A stretch of 49,483 nucleotides of DNA from Aporhodopirellula sallentina SM41 (GCF_000346505.1 NZ_ANOH01000136.1:1-49483), one strand, 5' to 3'. Shown: positions 38,695 to 48,083, counted from the first letter of the stretch. Notes: generated by a model from the letters alone, not told the origin. Made by a program: numbers and translations.

Positions 38695-40392
38695 GTGAAT
38701 TTGTTTCCTCGAATCGTCCTGATTGCATTCGCGTGCGTGATTTTCACGTCCGGTTGTTGGACGACGCGCGCCCCAGCGCAAGAATCCTACGAATCCCCGT
38801 CGACATCCACGCGGAGGATTCCCGTGCGACGCTTTGCCGGCCCGAACCGCCAGCCCACGCGCGTTCTGACGGAAAAGCCAGGCGAACAACCCGGTGTCGT
38901 CACCCGCGTTGAAATTCGAAACGAAGACGGAGAGCTGATCGACGGGGAGCTCGACGAAAACGAATACTTCCTCGGCGCCGAACCCATGCCGGTCACCATC
39001 GGCCAAAAAATCCCGACGCAGCTCTCCTCGTCACCGACGTTCGATTACGAACCCGAATTCCCTGACGCTACATATCATGACCCCGCATATACGCAGGATG
39101 GCGAGGTGTATATGCAAGATGGAGACATCCAGTACATCGACGGAGACGTCGATTTGCATGGGCCCGTTCTGGCTCCTAACCCCGACATGGCCACATGCGA
39201 GAGTTGCGGAGAAGTCGGCAATTATCAGCCCGGGGAATTTTGCGAATCCTGCCAACACCCTGGCCGAGTCTACGACCCCCGAGTCGAACACATCGCGAGC
39301 TTCCTGGCGCACCCCTTCAAGGGCTTTTGGGCACGCGCTGAATACGTGCATCTGAACATCAACGGTCAATCCGCACCCGCGCTCGTCACCACCAGCACCA
39401 CGGGCACGATCCGCGAAGACGCCGGCGTGCTCGGACTCAGCAGCACATCCATTCTCTTCGGAGCCGACGAACTCGGTGATGACGAACGATCAGGCGGACG
39501 ATTTGAAATCGGACGCTACTTCGGAAACTCCGGCCTCGGACTCTCCGCGTCGATCCTGTTTGCAGACGATGTCGACCAAAACTTCTCAGGCGATTCGGTC
39601 GCCTACGGCATCTTGGCTCGTCCGTTTGTCGACGTCTCCCCAGGAGGTCTCGGGAACGACGCCGAACTCGTTGCCTTCCCCGGTGAACTGGTTGGTAACA
39701 TCGACGTCCGCTCTTCGACCAGTTTCCACGCCGGCGATGTCTTGCTGCGGGGGATGTTGATCAGCCAACCCGATCGCGAACTCGAAGGCCTCTTCGGATA
39801 CAGCTACATCCGTCTCGATGACGATATATCGATCCACGATTTCAAACGGGTAATCGGCGGAGGAGGCGGGCTCGCCGTCAACACCACGCTCGACGAAACC
39901 GACCGTTTTGCGACCGATAACAACTTCCACGGGGCCGCCTTTGGCGTTCGCGGTCGAACCTGTTTCGGGCCGTGGTCTCTCGCGACCACCATGAAGCTCG
40001 GACTCGGCGTGACCAGCTCCACACTCACTGCCTCCGGATCGACCACCACGTCCGTGCCGATCACTGGAGGAACCGATGTCTCGACGCGTAACACCGGACT
40101 GCTCGTTCAAGACACCAACGCGGGATCACGCGACCACGATGAGTTCGCCGTTGCCCCAGAAATCCGTTTGGTCCTCAATCGCCGATTCAACCGCGATTGG
40201 AGCTTCTCGGTCGGGTACCACTTTCTGTACCTCAGCCGTGTCTTGCGAGCGGGCGAACAAATCGATCCGCTGCTCAACCTCACCGCCCTCGATCCCGGCG
40301 GACTGCAAGGGTATGAGGCACCGCAGAGGTCCGCCTTCTACAACGACCTCACCGCTCAAGCAATCACGATCGGATTGCTTGGCGAGTTCTAA
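38695..40392 (+). CDS. BBP7-family outer-membrane beta-barrel protein with CxxC pair
   Basis: 565 residues from a GTG at 38695. The signal region is LIAFACVIFTSGC; cleavage could be lipoprotein-type at C21 or ordinary after APA/QE. Residues 110-160 are Asp/Tyr-rich with short repeats (TQDGEVYMQDGDIQYIDGD). Two CxxC knuckles (CESCGEVG and CESCQ, about 162-182) lie just before the barrel, which starts near FWARAEYVHLNI. The barrel has alternating strands (SFSVGYHFLYLSR) and ends ITIGLLGEF with the C-terminal Phe expected of outer-membrane barrels. It resembles the other BBP7 protein in this window in layout, but the Cys module differs. Function is unknown; pore or structural coat protein are both possible. 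Confidence 0.85.
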   Translation: MNLFPRIVLIAFACVIFTSGCWTTRAPAQESYESPSTSTRRIPVRRFAGPNRQPTRVLTEKPGEQPGVVTRVEIRNEDGELIDGELDENEYFLGAEPMPVTIGQKIPTQLSSSPTFDYEPEFPDATYHDPAYTQDGEVYMQDGDIQYIDGDVDLHGPVLAPNPDMATCESCGEVGNYQPGEFCESCQHPGRVYDPRVEHIASFLAHPFKGFWARAEYVHLNINGQSAPALVTTSTTGTIREDAGVLGLSSTSILFGADELGDDERSGGRFEIGRYFGNSGLGLSASILFADDVDQNFSGDSVAYGILARPFVDVSPGGLGNDAELVAFPGELVGNIDVRSSTSFHAGDVLLRGMLISQPDRELEGLFGYSYIRLDDDISIHDFKRVIGGGGGLAVNTTLDETDRFATDNNFHGAAFGVRGRTCFGPWSLATTMKLGLGVTSSTLTASGSTTTSVPITGGTDVSTRNTGLLVQDTNAGSRDHDEFAVAPEIRLVLNRRFNRDWSFSVGYHFLYLSRVLRAGEQIDPLLNLTALDPGGLQGYEAPQRSAFYNDLTAQAITIGLLGEF

Positions 40393-40486
40393 CGAAATGC
40401 GTGCGGTAGCGTCGAAGAGCTGAAAGATAGCAGCCGCCGATTCTGCGCGATTGGAATCGCCTGGAGGCTGCACTCTAACCGACGAT

Positions 40487-42574
40487 CTACCAGATTCGAA
40501 TTCGATCTTCTGGGGCGACGTACAGTGGGTCGTCTTCATCGACGCCGAACGCGTCATACCACTCGTCCATGTTGCGAACGATCCCGTTGACGCGGTACTC
40601 ACTCGGGCTGTGCGGGTCGGTGATCAATCGTTTGCGAAGTTCCTGCTCGCGGTACAAACGACGCCAGATCTGCGACCAACCCAAAAAGAATCGCTGATCC
40701 CCTGTCAGACCATCGATGACCGGTGCCTCTTCGTCACCGAGTGACAAGCGATAGGCGGCATAAGAAACCGCGAGCCCACCCAGGTCGCCGATGTTCTCGC
40801 CCAACGTCAACTCGCCGTTGACGGTCATGTCTTCGAACGGTTTGAACTCGCCATACTGCTCGACCAAACCCGATGCCCTCGCTTCGAACTCTTCGCGGTC
40901 TTTGGGTGTCCACCAATTTCGCAAGTTGCCGTCGCCATCGTACTTGCTGCCCTTGTCGTCAAACCCGTGGCTCAGTTCGTGACCGATGACCGCCCCGATA
41001 CCGCCGTAGTTCACCGCGTCGTCGGCGGCCATGTTGAAGAACGGCGGTTGCAGGATCGCAGCCGGAAACACGATCTCGTTCATCGTCGGGTTGTAGTACG
41101 CGTTGATCGTTTGCGGAGTCATGTGCCACTCGTTGCGATCGATCGGACCACCGAGTTTGGCCAGGTCTCGCTCAAACTCAAACGTGGCCGCCGCGATCAT
41201 GTTGGTCGCCGGCGACTCGTCGGTAATCTGCAACGACGAGTAGTCCTTCCACTCATCCGGATACCCGATCTTCGTCGTGAACTTGGCCAGTTTCGCGAGC
41301 GCCTGTTTCTTTGTCCCTTCACCCATCCACGGACGCGACATGATCCGTTGAGCAAACGCCGCCTTGAGGTTTTCAACCAACTCGTTCATCCGAGCCTTCG
41401 CCTCGGGAGTGAAGTGTTTCTCCACATAAAGCTGCCCAACCACTTCGCCGAGCACCGAACCGGTCGCATCCACGGCTCGTTTCCACATCGGTTGTTGTTC
41501 GTCCGTTCCCGAAACCGCTTTGCCGTGAAATTCGAAATGGCGTCGTTCGAGGTCTTCGCTAAGGAACGCCGCGTACGAATCGATCACATGAAACGCGAGG
41601 TAGTTCTTCCACGCGTCGAGTGAACCGTCCGCGATGACATCGTCAATTTCGGAGAAATACGTCGGCTGACGAACGACCACAGCATCCTGATCGCTGATCT
41701 TCGCGGATTCCAACATCGCACCGATCGGGAACTTTTCCACTAGCTCGGCGAGTTCTTCTAGGGTCTTGCGATTGTAGGTCGCTTCCGGGTCGCGGTTCTC
41801 AGTCTTGGTCCATTGACGCTCGGCAATCTGTTTTTCGATCGCGATCACTTCCTTCGCCGCCTCGCCGGCATTCTCGACACCGATCGCTGCGAGCATGTCA
41901 GTCACGTACACCTCAAGTTGCTCGCGTAGTTCCACGTACCGGGCATCGTCTTCGAGGTAATAGTCTCGATCCGGGAGTGTCAGACCAGACTGTGTCAGAT
42001 AAACGATGTACTGGTCACTGTTCTTCGCATCGACACCGACATACGGAGCGAAGGGACCATAGACGCCCTTCTGAACCAACAACCCAAGCGCCGCGGCGAG
42101 CGATTCTTTCGAATCGATATCGTTTGCGATCTTCAGCACCGATTCGATCGGATTGATACCCGACGCGTTTCGTTGCTCCACATCGAGTACCGATCGGTAC
42201 ATGTCACCGACCTTCTGCGACGGCGTACCTTTCGCGGCATCTTCTTCGGCCGCGGCTTCAATCAGCGTTCGAACTTGTTGGCGAGTCTCGTCATCGAGAA
42301 CCGTGAAAATTCCATAGTTCGACTTGTCTGCCGGAATGGGGGTGTTCTCCAACCATTTCTCGTTGGCGTACAGATAAAAGTTCTCACCCGGAGCGACCTT
42401 TTCGCTGAACAGCGATTGATCGATTCCTGACACCTTTTCGTCAACAGTCGTCTGTTCATCCGTAGTCACCGACGCGTCCATCGCGACGACGTGACGTGAA
42501 ACCGGAAACAGAAGCAGTGAGGGGATCGAGACCCAAAGGACCGCAGTGAAGAGTTGCGTCAATGTGCGTTTCAT
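40487..42574 (-). CDS. M13-family zinc metallopeptidase (neprilysin/PepO-like)
   Basis: 695 residues with a signal peptide (LFTAVLWVSIPSLLLFP). The zinc site is HELSH (H532, E533, H536) in GHELSHGFDDKG, with third ligand E593 in LGENIGDLGG. NAYYNPTMNEIVFPAAILQPPFF, shown here as NAYYNPTMNEIVFPA, is the typical substrate-binding block, and the C-terminus has HSPSEYRVNGIVRN and then DPLYVAPEDRIRIW. M13 enzymes cut small peptides, up to about 30-40 residues, outside the cytoplasm. The length fits the family. It is convergent with the BBP7 gene. Peptide nutrition or turnover of signalling peptides are both possible roles. Confidence 0.97.
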   Translation of the reverse strand: MKRTLTQLFTAVLWVSIPSLLLFPVSRHVVAMDASVTTDEQTTVDEKVSGIDQSLFSEKVAPGENFYLYANEKWLENTPIPADKSNYGIFTVLDDETRQQVRTLIEAAAEEDAAKGTPSQKVGDMYRSVLDVEQRNASGINPIESVLKIANDIDSKESLAAALGLLVQKGVYGPFAPYVGVDAKNSDQYIVYLTQSGLTLPDRDYYLEDDARYVELREQLEVYVTDMLAAIGVENAGEAAKEVIAIEKQIAERQWTKTENRDPEATYNRKTLEELAELVEKFPIGAMLESAKISDQDAVVVRQPTYFSEIDDVIADGSLDAWKNYLAFHVIDSYAAFLSEDLERRHFEFHGKAVSGTDEQQPMWKRAVDATGSVLGEVVGQLYVEKHFTPEAKARMNELVENLKAAFAQRIMSRPWMGEGTKKQALAKLAKFTTKIGYPDEWKDYSSLQITDESPATNMIAAATFEFERDLAKLGGPIDRNEWHMTPQTINAYYNPTMNEIVFPAAILQPPFFNMAADDAVNYGGIGAVIGHELSHGFDDKGSKYDGDGNLRNWWTPKDREEFEARASGLVEQYGEFKPFEDMTVNGELTLGENIGDLGGLAVSYAAYRLSLGDEEAPVIDGLTGDQRFFLGWSQIWRRLYREQELRKRLITDPHSPSEYRVNGIVRNMDEWYDAFGVDEDDPLYVAPEDRIRIW

Positions 42575-42870
42575 CGAAAGTCGCGGGGTAGGAAGAAATG
42601 TTCGATCGCATCCACGCGTGCAGCGACTGAGACTTTGTCAAACCTCAACGCCACCGGCGGAACGCGCCTGAGAATCAACAATTCTGGGCCATGTCTCCCC
42701 GATTGCCCAGAGGGGCCATCACCCCAGAGCAATCGTCCCCCCAAAGAAGCCACTGCAGGCAAAACCTCCCCCATTTCACCAAACCCAGCCCAGTGAACGG
42801 AGTCACCTCGCGCGGAAGTTACAAAGTTGCGTACACCGAGAGTTTTCGGGCCAACGGCCCCGAACCAATT

Positions 42871-42908
42871 ACCAAAGCGATTCGGGATCTCCGGGCCAAA
42901 GGCCCAGC
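42871..42908. repeat. 38-base direct repeat, copy 1
   Basis: Begins ACCAAAGCGATTCGGGAT and ends GGGCCAAAGGCCCAGC. It matches copy 2 at 37 of 38 positions. The end includes a GGGCC/GGCCC inverted repeat. Confidence 0.92.
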
Positions 42909-43056
42909 TATTTGCCTAGCCCAGCCCAACGAGCTGGGTAACCCGACCGCACGAACACAAGGGCCAAAGGCCCGACAGTTTGCCCACACGGGTCCAGCAA
43001 ACGACGCAAACGGACGGACCTTCGGCCCTATCATTCGTTGGTTTGGTGACTCGTAA

Positions 43057-43077
43057 CCCAGGGCGTTGCCCTGGGCT
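43057..43077. repeat. Hairpin element CCCAGGGC-GTT-GCCCTGGG
   Basis: A perfect 8-base stem with a three-base loop. Its right half also occurs at 18084-18098, 25 kb away, which marks it as a dispersed element. Confidence 0.8.
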
Positions 43078-43182
43078 AGACAAACGAACGGGGCGTTGCC
43101 CCTAATACAAAACGCGGCAACAAGCGGAAGCTAACGCTGCTTTGCTCGTTGTCGAACTGGACGCATTGCCAACCAACTAATC

Positions 43183-43220
43183 ACCAAAGCGATTCGGGAT
43201 TTCCGGGCCAAAGGCCCAGC
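43183..43220. repeat. 38-base direct repeat, copy 2
   Basis: Same as 42871-42908 apart from C to T at position 19. It starts 312 bases after copy 1 and lies 118 bases before the LexA-type gene. Confidence 0.92.
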
Positions 43221-43337
43221 AAGCTGAGGCCCCTGATTGTTCAATACTCGGGTACGATACCGCTTCATTGGCATCCGGGTTTCGTTGATGGAAACTGTTG
43301 AACGATGCACTCTGACTGCTCTTAACTCGCCAGCCCC

Positions 43338-44288
43338 ATGACCAACCAACCCACCAAGACTCAAGCAAAATATCTGTCGTTCATTCACGCTTACACCGAG
43401 GCGGCAGGGGAGCCGCCTTCGATGCAGGATGTGGCTGATGCCTTGGATGTCTCGACGGCTTCGGTCAGCGGTATGTTCAAGACGCTCGAGAAAAAGGCCC
43501 TGATTGAACGAACCAACGGTGAAGCCAGGTCGATCGAAGTGCTGGTCGATCCGGCATCTCTACCCAAATGGAGAAAGGCTATCCGGGTCAGTATGCAATT
43601 CTGGATGCCAAAGAACGCTTCCCAAGATGACTTCGACCAGCGTGCCGAAGAAGTCATCGACCTTCGAAAAGCACAGCGACGCCGAGCCAAGAACGCAGTC
43701 AAATTTAAAAATCGGATGACTCCCGACATCTATCGCTTCAAAATCACGTTGATGGATTTCAAGCCCGCGATTTGGCGGCGGATTGAAACCGCTGACACCA
43801 ACTTGGAAACATTTCACGAACACATTCAAACCGCAATGGGTTGGACCAATTCGCACTTGCACCGGTTTGTGATCAAGAAAAAATCATATTGCTCGTCCAG
43901 GATGCTGAGTGACTTTGACGATGGCGTGAGCGAACCCTACGACGACTTGCTGATTAGCGACTTGGTGAGCCAACACGGCAACAAGTTAAAGTTACGCTAC
44001 GAATACGACTTCGGAGATAACTGGCAACATGAAATCAAGCTGGAAAAGATCCTGCGCGATTGCAACGAACCGGCCGAAGCATTCCCCCGCTGCATTGCTG
44101 GAGAACATGCCTGTCCACCGGAAGATTGTGGTGGTGTTTGGGGCTACGCCGATCTGCTCGCAGCCCTCGCTGATCCCAAGCACGAACGACATGAAGAACT
44201 GATGGAGTGGATCGGCCCGGTCGATCCGCTCGACTTTGATGTCGCCGAAACGACCTCGGCGATGCGGGCCGGACTGCCGAGTTGGTAG
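43338..44288 (+). CDS. LexA-type winged helix fused to pRiA4b ORF-3 domain
   Basis: 316 residues. Residues 5-65 match the LexA DNA-binding domain (YLSFIHAYTEAAGEPPSMQ, then DVADALDVSTASVSGMFKTL and KKALIERTNGEARSIEV). After a helical linker (66-128) comes a pRiA4b ORF-3-like domain: YRFKITLMDFKPAIWRRIE, then HEHIQTAMGWTNSHLHRF, LRYEYDFGDNWQHEI and CPPEDCGGVWGYADLLAAL. This second domain is known from plasmids and mobile elements but has no established activity. There is no LexA protease Ser/Lys pair, so this is not an SOS repressor. The upstream DNA is full of repeats and downstream is a decayed stretch, which suggests acquired DNA. It may be a sequence-specific regulator or a nucleic-acid-binding protein. 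Confidence 0.88.
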   Translation: MTNQPTKTQAKYLSFIHAYTEAAGEPPSMQDVADALDVSTASVSGMFKTLEKKALIERTNGEARSIEVLVDPASLPKWRKAIRVSMQFWMPKNASQDDFDQRAEEVIDLRKAQRRRAKNAVKFKNRMTPDIYRFKITLMDFKPAIWRRIETADTNLETFHEHIQTAMGWTNSHLHRFVIKKKSYCSSRMLSDFDDGVSEPYDDLLISDLVSQHGNKLKLRYEYDFGDNWQHEIKLEKILRDCNEPAEAFPRCIAGEHACPPEDCGGVWGYADLLAALADPKHERHEELMEWIGPVDPLDFDVAETTSAMRAGLPSW

Positions 44289-44597
44289 CGAAACGGTTGG
44301 TGACCTATATCGTCGGCGGTGGTTTGTTACAGCAGACGTACCTAACCTCGCCGTGCAGGACGACAGCAAAGTCAGCTTTGTCCGTGACGGCAAAGAGATT
44401 TTCGTCGAACGGAAATCTGGCCAGCTACCTATCCGCATTGGAGTTACTCGAAAACATTGGAGTTACTCGAAAAGCTAACGAGCCCTGGACATCGCGACTT
44501 CGTTGAATCGCATCGGTATCTTGAGCGACTAAAGAATTACGAACGCTAGAGCGTTTTGAAGATTGATGTCGCCGGACACGCCAAATTTCAGACTGCC
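44289..44597. other. Decayed stretch after the LexA/pRiA4b gene
   Basis: About 310 bases. A plus-strand frame at 44236-44478 contains VQDDSKVSFVRDGKEIFVE, which reads like a protein fragment, but it has no start of its own and no known family. The tandem 19-base repeat at 44436-44473 lies within it. I see no terminator for either flanking gene. Confidence 0.45.
44436..44473. repeat. Perfect tandem duplication of 19 bases
   Basis: CATTGGAGTTACTCGAAAA occurs twice with no spacer (44436-44454, 44455-44473). Two identical copies indicate a recent slippage or repair event. Confidence 0.95.
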
Positions 44598-47500
44598 CTA
44601 TTCAAACCGGATCTCGATTTGAGTGATTTCTCCTCGGCGAGAAAAGAGGGAGTCGGACTCACTCTCGGATAACTCCAAGACGCTGCGAAGAATCGTGGGT
44701 TTATCGGCAAAGTGAATCGCGAGGCATCGACTTTGCCCGGTGCGATAGGTGACCGGAACCTGACACAAGGTCATTGCGAAGCAACCCGCCGGCACGTTCA
44801 TCTGTTGTCGATGACCGTTGACGTCGAAATAGTCCAACTCCGAATCGCTCTGCAGAAACTCGGAGGCTTCAAAGAATTTCGGGTCAAAGCGTACCCGTCC
44901 ACCGTCAATCCGGATCCCTAACTCATCCCATCGAGACAAGATGTCTTCTTTGACCTGACCGGTCATTCCGGGTTGGCGTACTCCGCCGTCTTCGGGCGTA
45001 TGTGAATACGGATCCGACGGAAACGCACCATAATGCTGTGGCGTTTTCGTCAAACCGATGCCGTCGCGTATCTCGCGGTAGTGTTCGTGCAACCTTCCCA
45101 ACACGTCAGGATCGGTTGACGACGAATGCTCATGAGCCTGGACACAGTGTTCCATCACCGCCAAGGCGAGTTTCGAAACCATGTGCCAGTAGATCGATCC
45201 CAACCCTTCGTATCCGAAGAACGTCCCCGATCGACCGGTGAACTGTCGATGACCGAACGTTTGTTCGAACATCTCGTGGATTCGTTCTCGTTCCTCGTCA
45301 ACCAGATCACGGTAGCGTTCCTCAGAACGCAGTCGATCCAACGCCACATTGAGATCGGCCGCGTTGCGGAATCCGCCGTTGAAGTGAAACTCGCCATGAA
45401 TATCCCGCTGCAGAACCGTCTTGTCTCCTGCATCAGTCAACGTTCGGACGAGTCGTGACCGCAGTGCATCTTCGGACGACACACAATTCTTGTCGAGAAA
45501 ACGTGACAACGTCCGATTGGGATACAACATGTAACTCTGTTGATCCTCCCGATATATCTTGCTGCTGCGCAGCGTGTCGAGCACCTTGACGGCTTCCTCA
45601 CCGGAGAGCAACCCGCTGCTGAGCACCGCCACCTGCCCTTCGAGCATCTCATAAAGATGAGACACCGAGGCACGTTGGTTTTCTAGGTGAATCAGGTTGT
45701 ACGAATGGTACATCCCGTCGTCGCGTCGATTCGCTCGGATCGTGTGATCCACCATCGCCAAAGCCCGACGAAACAGATCAACGACCCAATCGAGCGAGGT
45801 TGAAACTTTCTCCGCGCCGATTCCCTCGGCATAGAGAGTACCGCGATAGTCCGATCCCGCCGCGGCGAGTTTGTCCAAAATGACAAAACGCTGCTCGTCA
45901 TCGATCGGTCCCTCAAACGCACCGGCGTGTTCGGCCAGCACGTCTTTGAGCGTCTCGGCAAAACGAAAAACGCTTCCTGAAAGAAGCACGTTATCGGGAA
46001 GCCGATCACTGTCTCCGTCGAACCATTCAACGAGGAACGACAAATACCGACGCAGATAGCAAACCGTCACAACGGACAGACCCCGGCCGACCAACGCATT
46101 GTTGGCATCGTTCCACTCCGGACGTTGGGTGTTGAGCCAGAGTCCACCGCCGGGAACGAAACCGCTGAGTTTCGCCAATGCCGGAACGAGCAATTTCTCA
46201 ACGAGTCCGACTCGTAGGGGAGATCCCTCTTCATCACACAACAGTTTGCCGTCGCTGCCAACCTCTCGGACGCGGCGATCGATTTCCGCGGCACCGTCGA
46301 AGTCAAAATCAATCGTGTTTTGTGGATCACGACAGATTTCTTTGTGCGAACGAATGCGATAGGGAACGTTGGCGTAAACGCAGGTATCACGTGACAAACA
46401 ATCATCCAACTGCGACGGCGTCATCGATCGGCCACGCTGCAACAATCTCAACAGATAAACAATCTGGTGATCACCCCAATAACCAATGTTTGCCCATGGG
46501 TCATCCGGATCGGGTACCTCCCAATCGAATCCGTCTTTAGTAATCCGATAAGGGTTGTACCCGTCCGCTGTCGAAGCGTTAACGAATCGCAGAATCATGC
46601 TGACGGTGAACTTCGGATACGCGACCGATAGCGCCTCCCAGTTCTGAAAGATGTCACGCCAGTTTCCTTGGTAGCTCAGATTTTCGCCACCGTCTTCACA
46701 CGTCAGATCAATCGAGAATTTGTTCCATGGTCGGGTCGGGTCTCCGTGTCGACGGCTGAATCGCAGCGGCAGGTACTCTGACGCCAAGCGAACCAGATCC
46801 GAATCACCGGCATTGGCGACCCGGTCCTGCAGAGAATCAATTGACAAGGATTCTGGCAACCCATCGAGGAACGCCTGACAACGCTGCGATACGTTCCGGT
46901 TGGCCGTTGCCACATGCTGCACGAAATCCGCCGCCGCGACTTCGTATCCGTTCGCTGGAATTCCTCCACGCATGACGTTGAACAAGACATTGGACTGATG
47001 ACGCTGAGCTCGTAGTCGGTTTTCACTGACCTGACGCCCGTCTGCCGCCGAAAGAATTTGCAACAACTTGGCTTCGTTGGCGGCGACATCTTCATCAATC
47101 TGCTTCGCCAATTCATGACCATTTGCAATGCGGTCATGCAGTTCGATCACGTCACAGTGGTCATAGTTGACGTCGGCAATGACATTCCATCGCAGTGGTT
47201 CGAGCGTTGGCAGTTGCAGTGTTTTAGAGATGAAGTAGGCGCCACGTTGCCCACGCATGTTTGACTCATCCGCCATCGCTTGACCTCCGCGGATGTCATC
47301 AATCTGTGATCCGCTGATCGCAACGTTCGCGTTCTCGAGCCCGGTATGCCATGCCACCGTGGCCAGCAACCCTTCGCTCGGTTCGGCGCGGTCGGTCGGT
47401 ATCGAACTGAGATAGTAGACACCTAGGTTTGACTCATCGAGACGTTCTGATTTTTTGTAGGCATCGGCCAAATTGCTGTATCGCAATTGAAACTCACTGC

Positions 47501-48083
47501 CGAGTCTGCTCGGAAGAATGTTCTCGATTCCGTCGACAATATCCACGTCCACCGGATTGTCGTCGAGGTTCAGTAATTCGCATCCACGGATAAATCCGAA
47601 TCGCTCTCCAAACGTCCAACCGTATCGAAACGCGAGCCGCAGCGAATGGTGGATCTCTTCAAAAATGATCCGGTTTCCGTACCAGTTCTTATACAAGTTC
47701 TGAGTGCATTGTCCGCAGTAGCGAGTCGCCGGTGAGAAGGGCTCCCACCGTTCGCTCGTCCCATCGCTGCGGCGAACGTTGAGCAACGTTTTTGGTCCGG
47801 TGCAGTCCGACGTGTCGACAATTTTGTCTGCCGAGTAGTAAGGAAACAGTGCCGAGTCCGGATTCCGTCGCCCCGCCGTCAACGCACCTCGGCTGGACAC
47901 AAACATCCAATGATCGCCCGAACTGACCGCGGTCATAAAGAAAGGGGACATGCGATGACTGTTGCTGATTTTGTACCAGACGCTGTCATCCATTGTGACG
48001 TATTGACCGCCCACCAACTGCGAAGGTTCGTCTTTCGGATGAACCGACGCGTTCGAACGCGATGCTGTAGAAAGATTATTCAT
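44598..48083 (-). CDS. GH94-like glycoside phosphorylase/hydrolase-type large protein
   Basis: About 1161 residues, cytoplasmic by lack of a signal peptide. The N-terminus (SNSHRMSPFFMTAVSSGDHW, GALTAGRRNPDSALFPYYS) looks like the beta-sandwich of clan GH-L enzymes. The central part has FSRRHGDPTRPWNKFSI, LSYQGNWRDIFQNWEAL, FVNASTADGYNPYRI and ANIGYWGDHQIVYLLRLL. RPEWNDANNALVGRGLSVV near 656-674 resembles the DWND motif holding the catalytic acid of GH94 cellobiose phosphorylases; D661 is the candidate. The family was identified by motif only. It lies 49 bases after a GPH-type sugar transporter gene, so it probably acts on the imported sugar. The length exceeds GH94 by some 350 residues. ATG at 48083 is preferred to a TTG two codons earlier. 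Confidence 0.7.
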   Translation of the reverse strand: MNNLSTASRSNASVHPKDEPSQLVGGQYVTMDDSVWYKISNSHRMSPFFMTAVSSGDHWMFVSSRGALTAGRRNPDSALFPYYSADKIVDTSDCTGPKTLLNVRRSDGTSERWEPFSPATRYCGQCTQNLYKNWYGNRIIFEEIHHSLRLAFRYGWTFGERFGFIRGCELLNLDDNPVDVDIVDGIENILPSRLGSEFQLRYSNLADAYKKSERLDESNLGVYYLSSIPTDRAEPSEGLLATVAWHTGLENANVAISGSQIDDIRGGQAMADESNMRGQRGAYFISKTLQLPTLEPLRWNVIADVNYDHCDVIELHDRIANGHELAKQIDEDVAANEAKLLQILSAADGRQVSENRLRAQRHQSNVLFNVMRGGIPANGYEVAAADFVQHVATANRNVSQRCQAFLDGLPESLSIDSLQDRVANAGDSDLVRLASEYLPLRFSRRHGDPTRPWNKFSIDLTCEDGGENLSYQGNWRDIFQNWEALSVAYPKFTVSMILRFVNASTADGYNPYRITKDGFDWEVPDPDDPWANIGYWGDHQIVYLLRLLQRGRSMTPSQLDDCLSRDTCVYANVPYRIRSHKEICRDPQNTIDFDFDGAAEIDRRVREVGSDGKLLCDEEGSPLRVGLVEKLLVPALAKLSGFVPGGGLWLNTQRPEWNDANNALVGRGLSVVTVCYLRRYLSFLVEWFDGDSDRLPDNVLLSGSVFRFAETLKDVLAEHAGAFEGPIDDEQRFVILDKLAAAGSDYRGTLYAEGIGAEKVSTSLDWVVDLFRRALAMVDHTIRANRRDDGMYHSYNLIHLENQRASVSHLYEMLEGQVAVLSSGLLSGEEAVKVLDTLRSSKIYREDQQSYMLYPNRTLSRFLDKNCVSSEDALRSRLVRTLTDAGDKTVLQRDIHGEFHFNGGFRNAADLNVALDRLRSEERYRDLVDEERERIHEMFEQTFGHRQFTGRSGTFFGYEGLGSIYWHMVSKLALAVMEHCVQAHEHSSSTDPDVLGRLHEHYREIRDGIGLTKTPQHYGAFPSDPYSHTPEDGGVRQPGMTGQVKEDILSRWDELGIRIDGGRVRFDPKFFEASEFLQSDSELDYFDVNGHRQQMNVPAGCFAMTLCQVPVTYRTGQSRCLAIHFADKPTILRSVLELSESESDSLFSRRGEITQIEIRFE

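Larger units (their letters stand above)
42575..43337. other. Repeat-rich intergenic island
   Basis: About 760 bases with no gene. It is packed with small inverted repeats: GGGCCAACGGCCC (42848-42860), GGGCCAAAGGCCC (within both long repeats and at 42961-42973), CCCAGC/GCTGGG (42919-42937), CCCAGGGC/GCCCTGGG (43057-43075) and GGGGC/GCCCC (43090-43102). Two of them are parts of a 38-base direct repeat (separate entry). Open frames here are short and not protein-like. Upstream of the LexA-type gene the last 100 bases are free of repeats and could contain its promoter. Confidence 0.7.

Noticed and set aside
42848-43220. CRISPR-like array
   Set aside because: The repeats are not regularly spaced, there are only two long copies, and no cas genes are present.
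43338-44288. LexA repressor
   Set aside because: Only the DNA-binding part matches; the autoprotease domain with its cleavage site and Ser/Lys pair is absent.
42575-44597. Intact insertion sequence
   Set aside because: There is no transposase with a DDE or HUH motif and no pair of terminal inverted repeats with target duplications. The pRiA4b-type domain alone does not make a mobile element.
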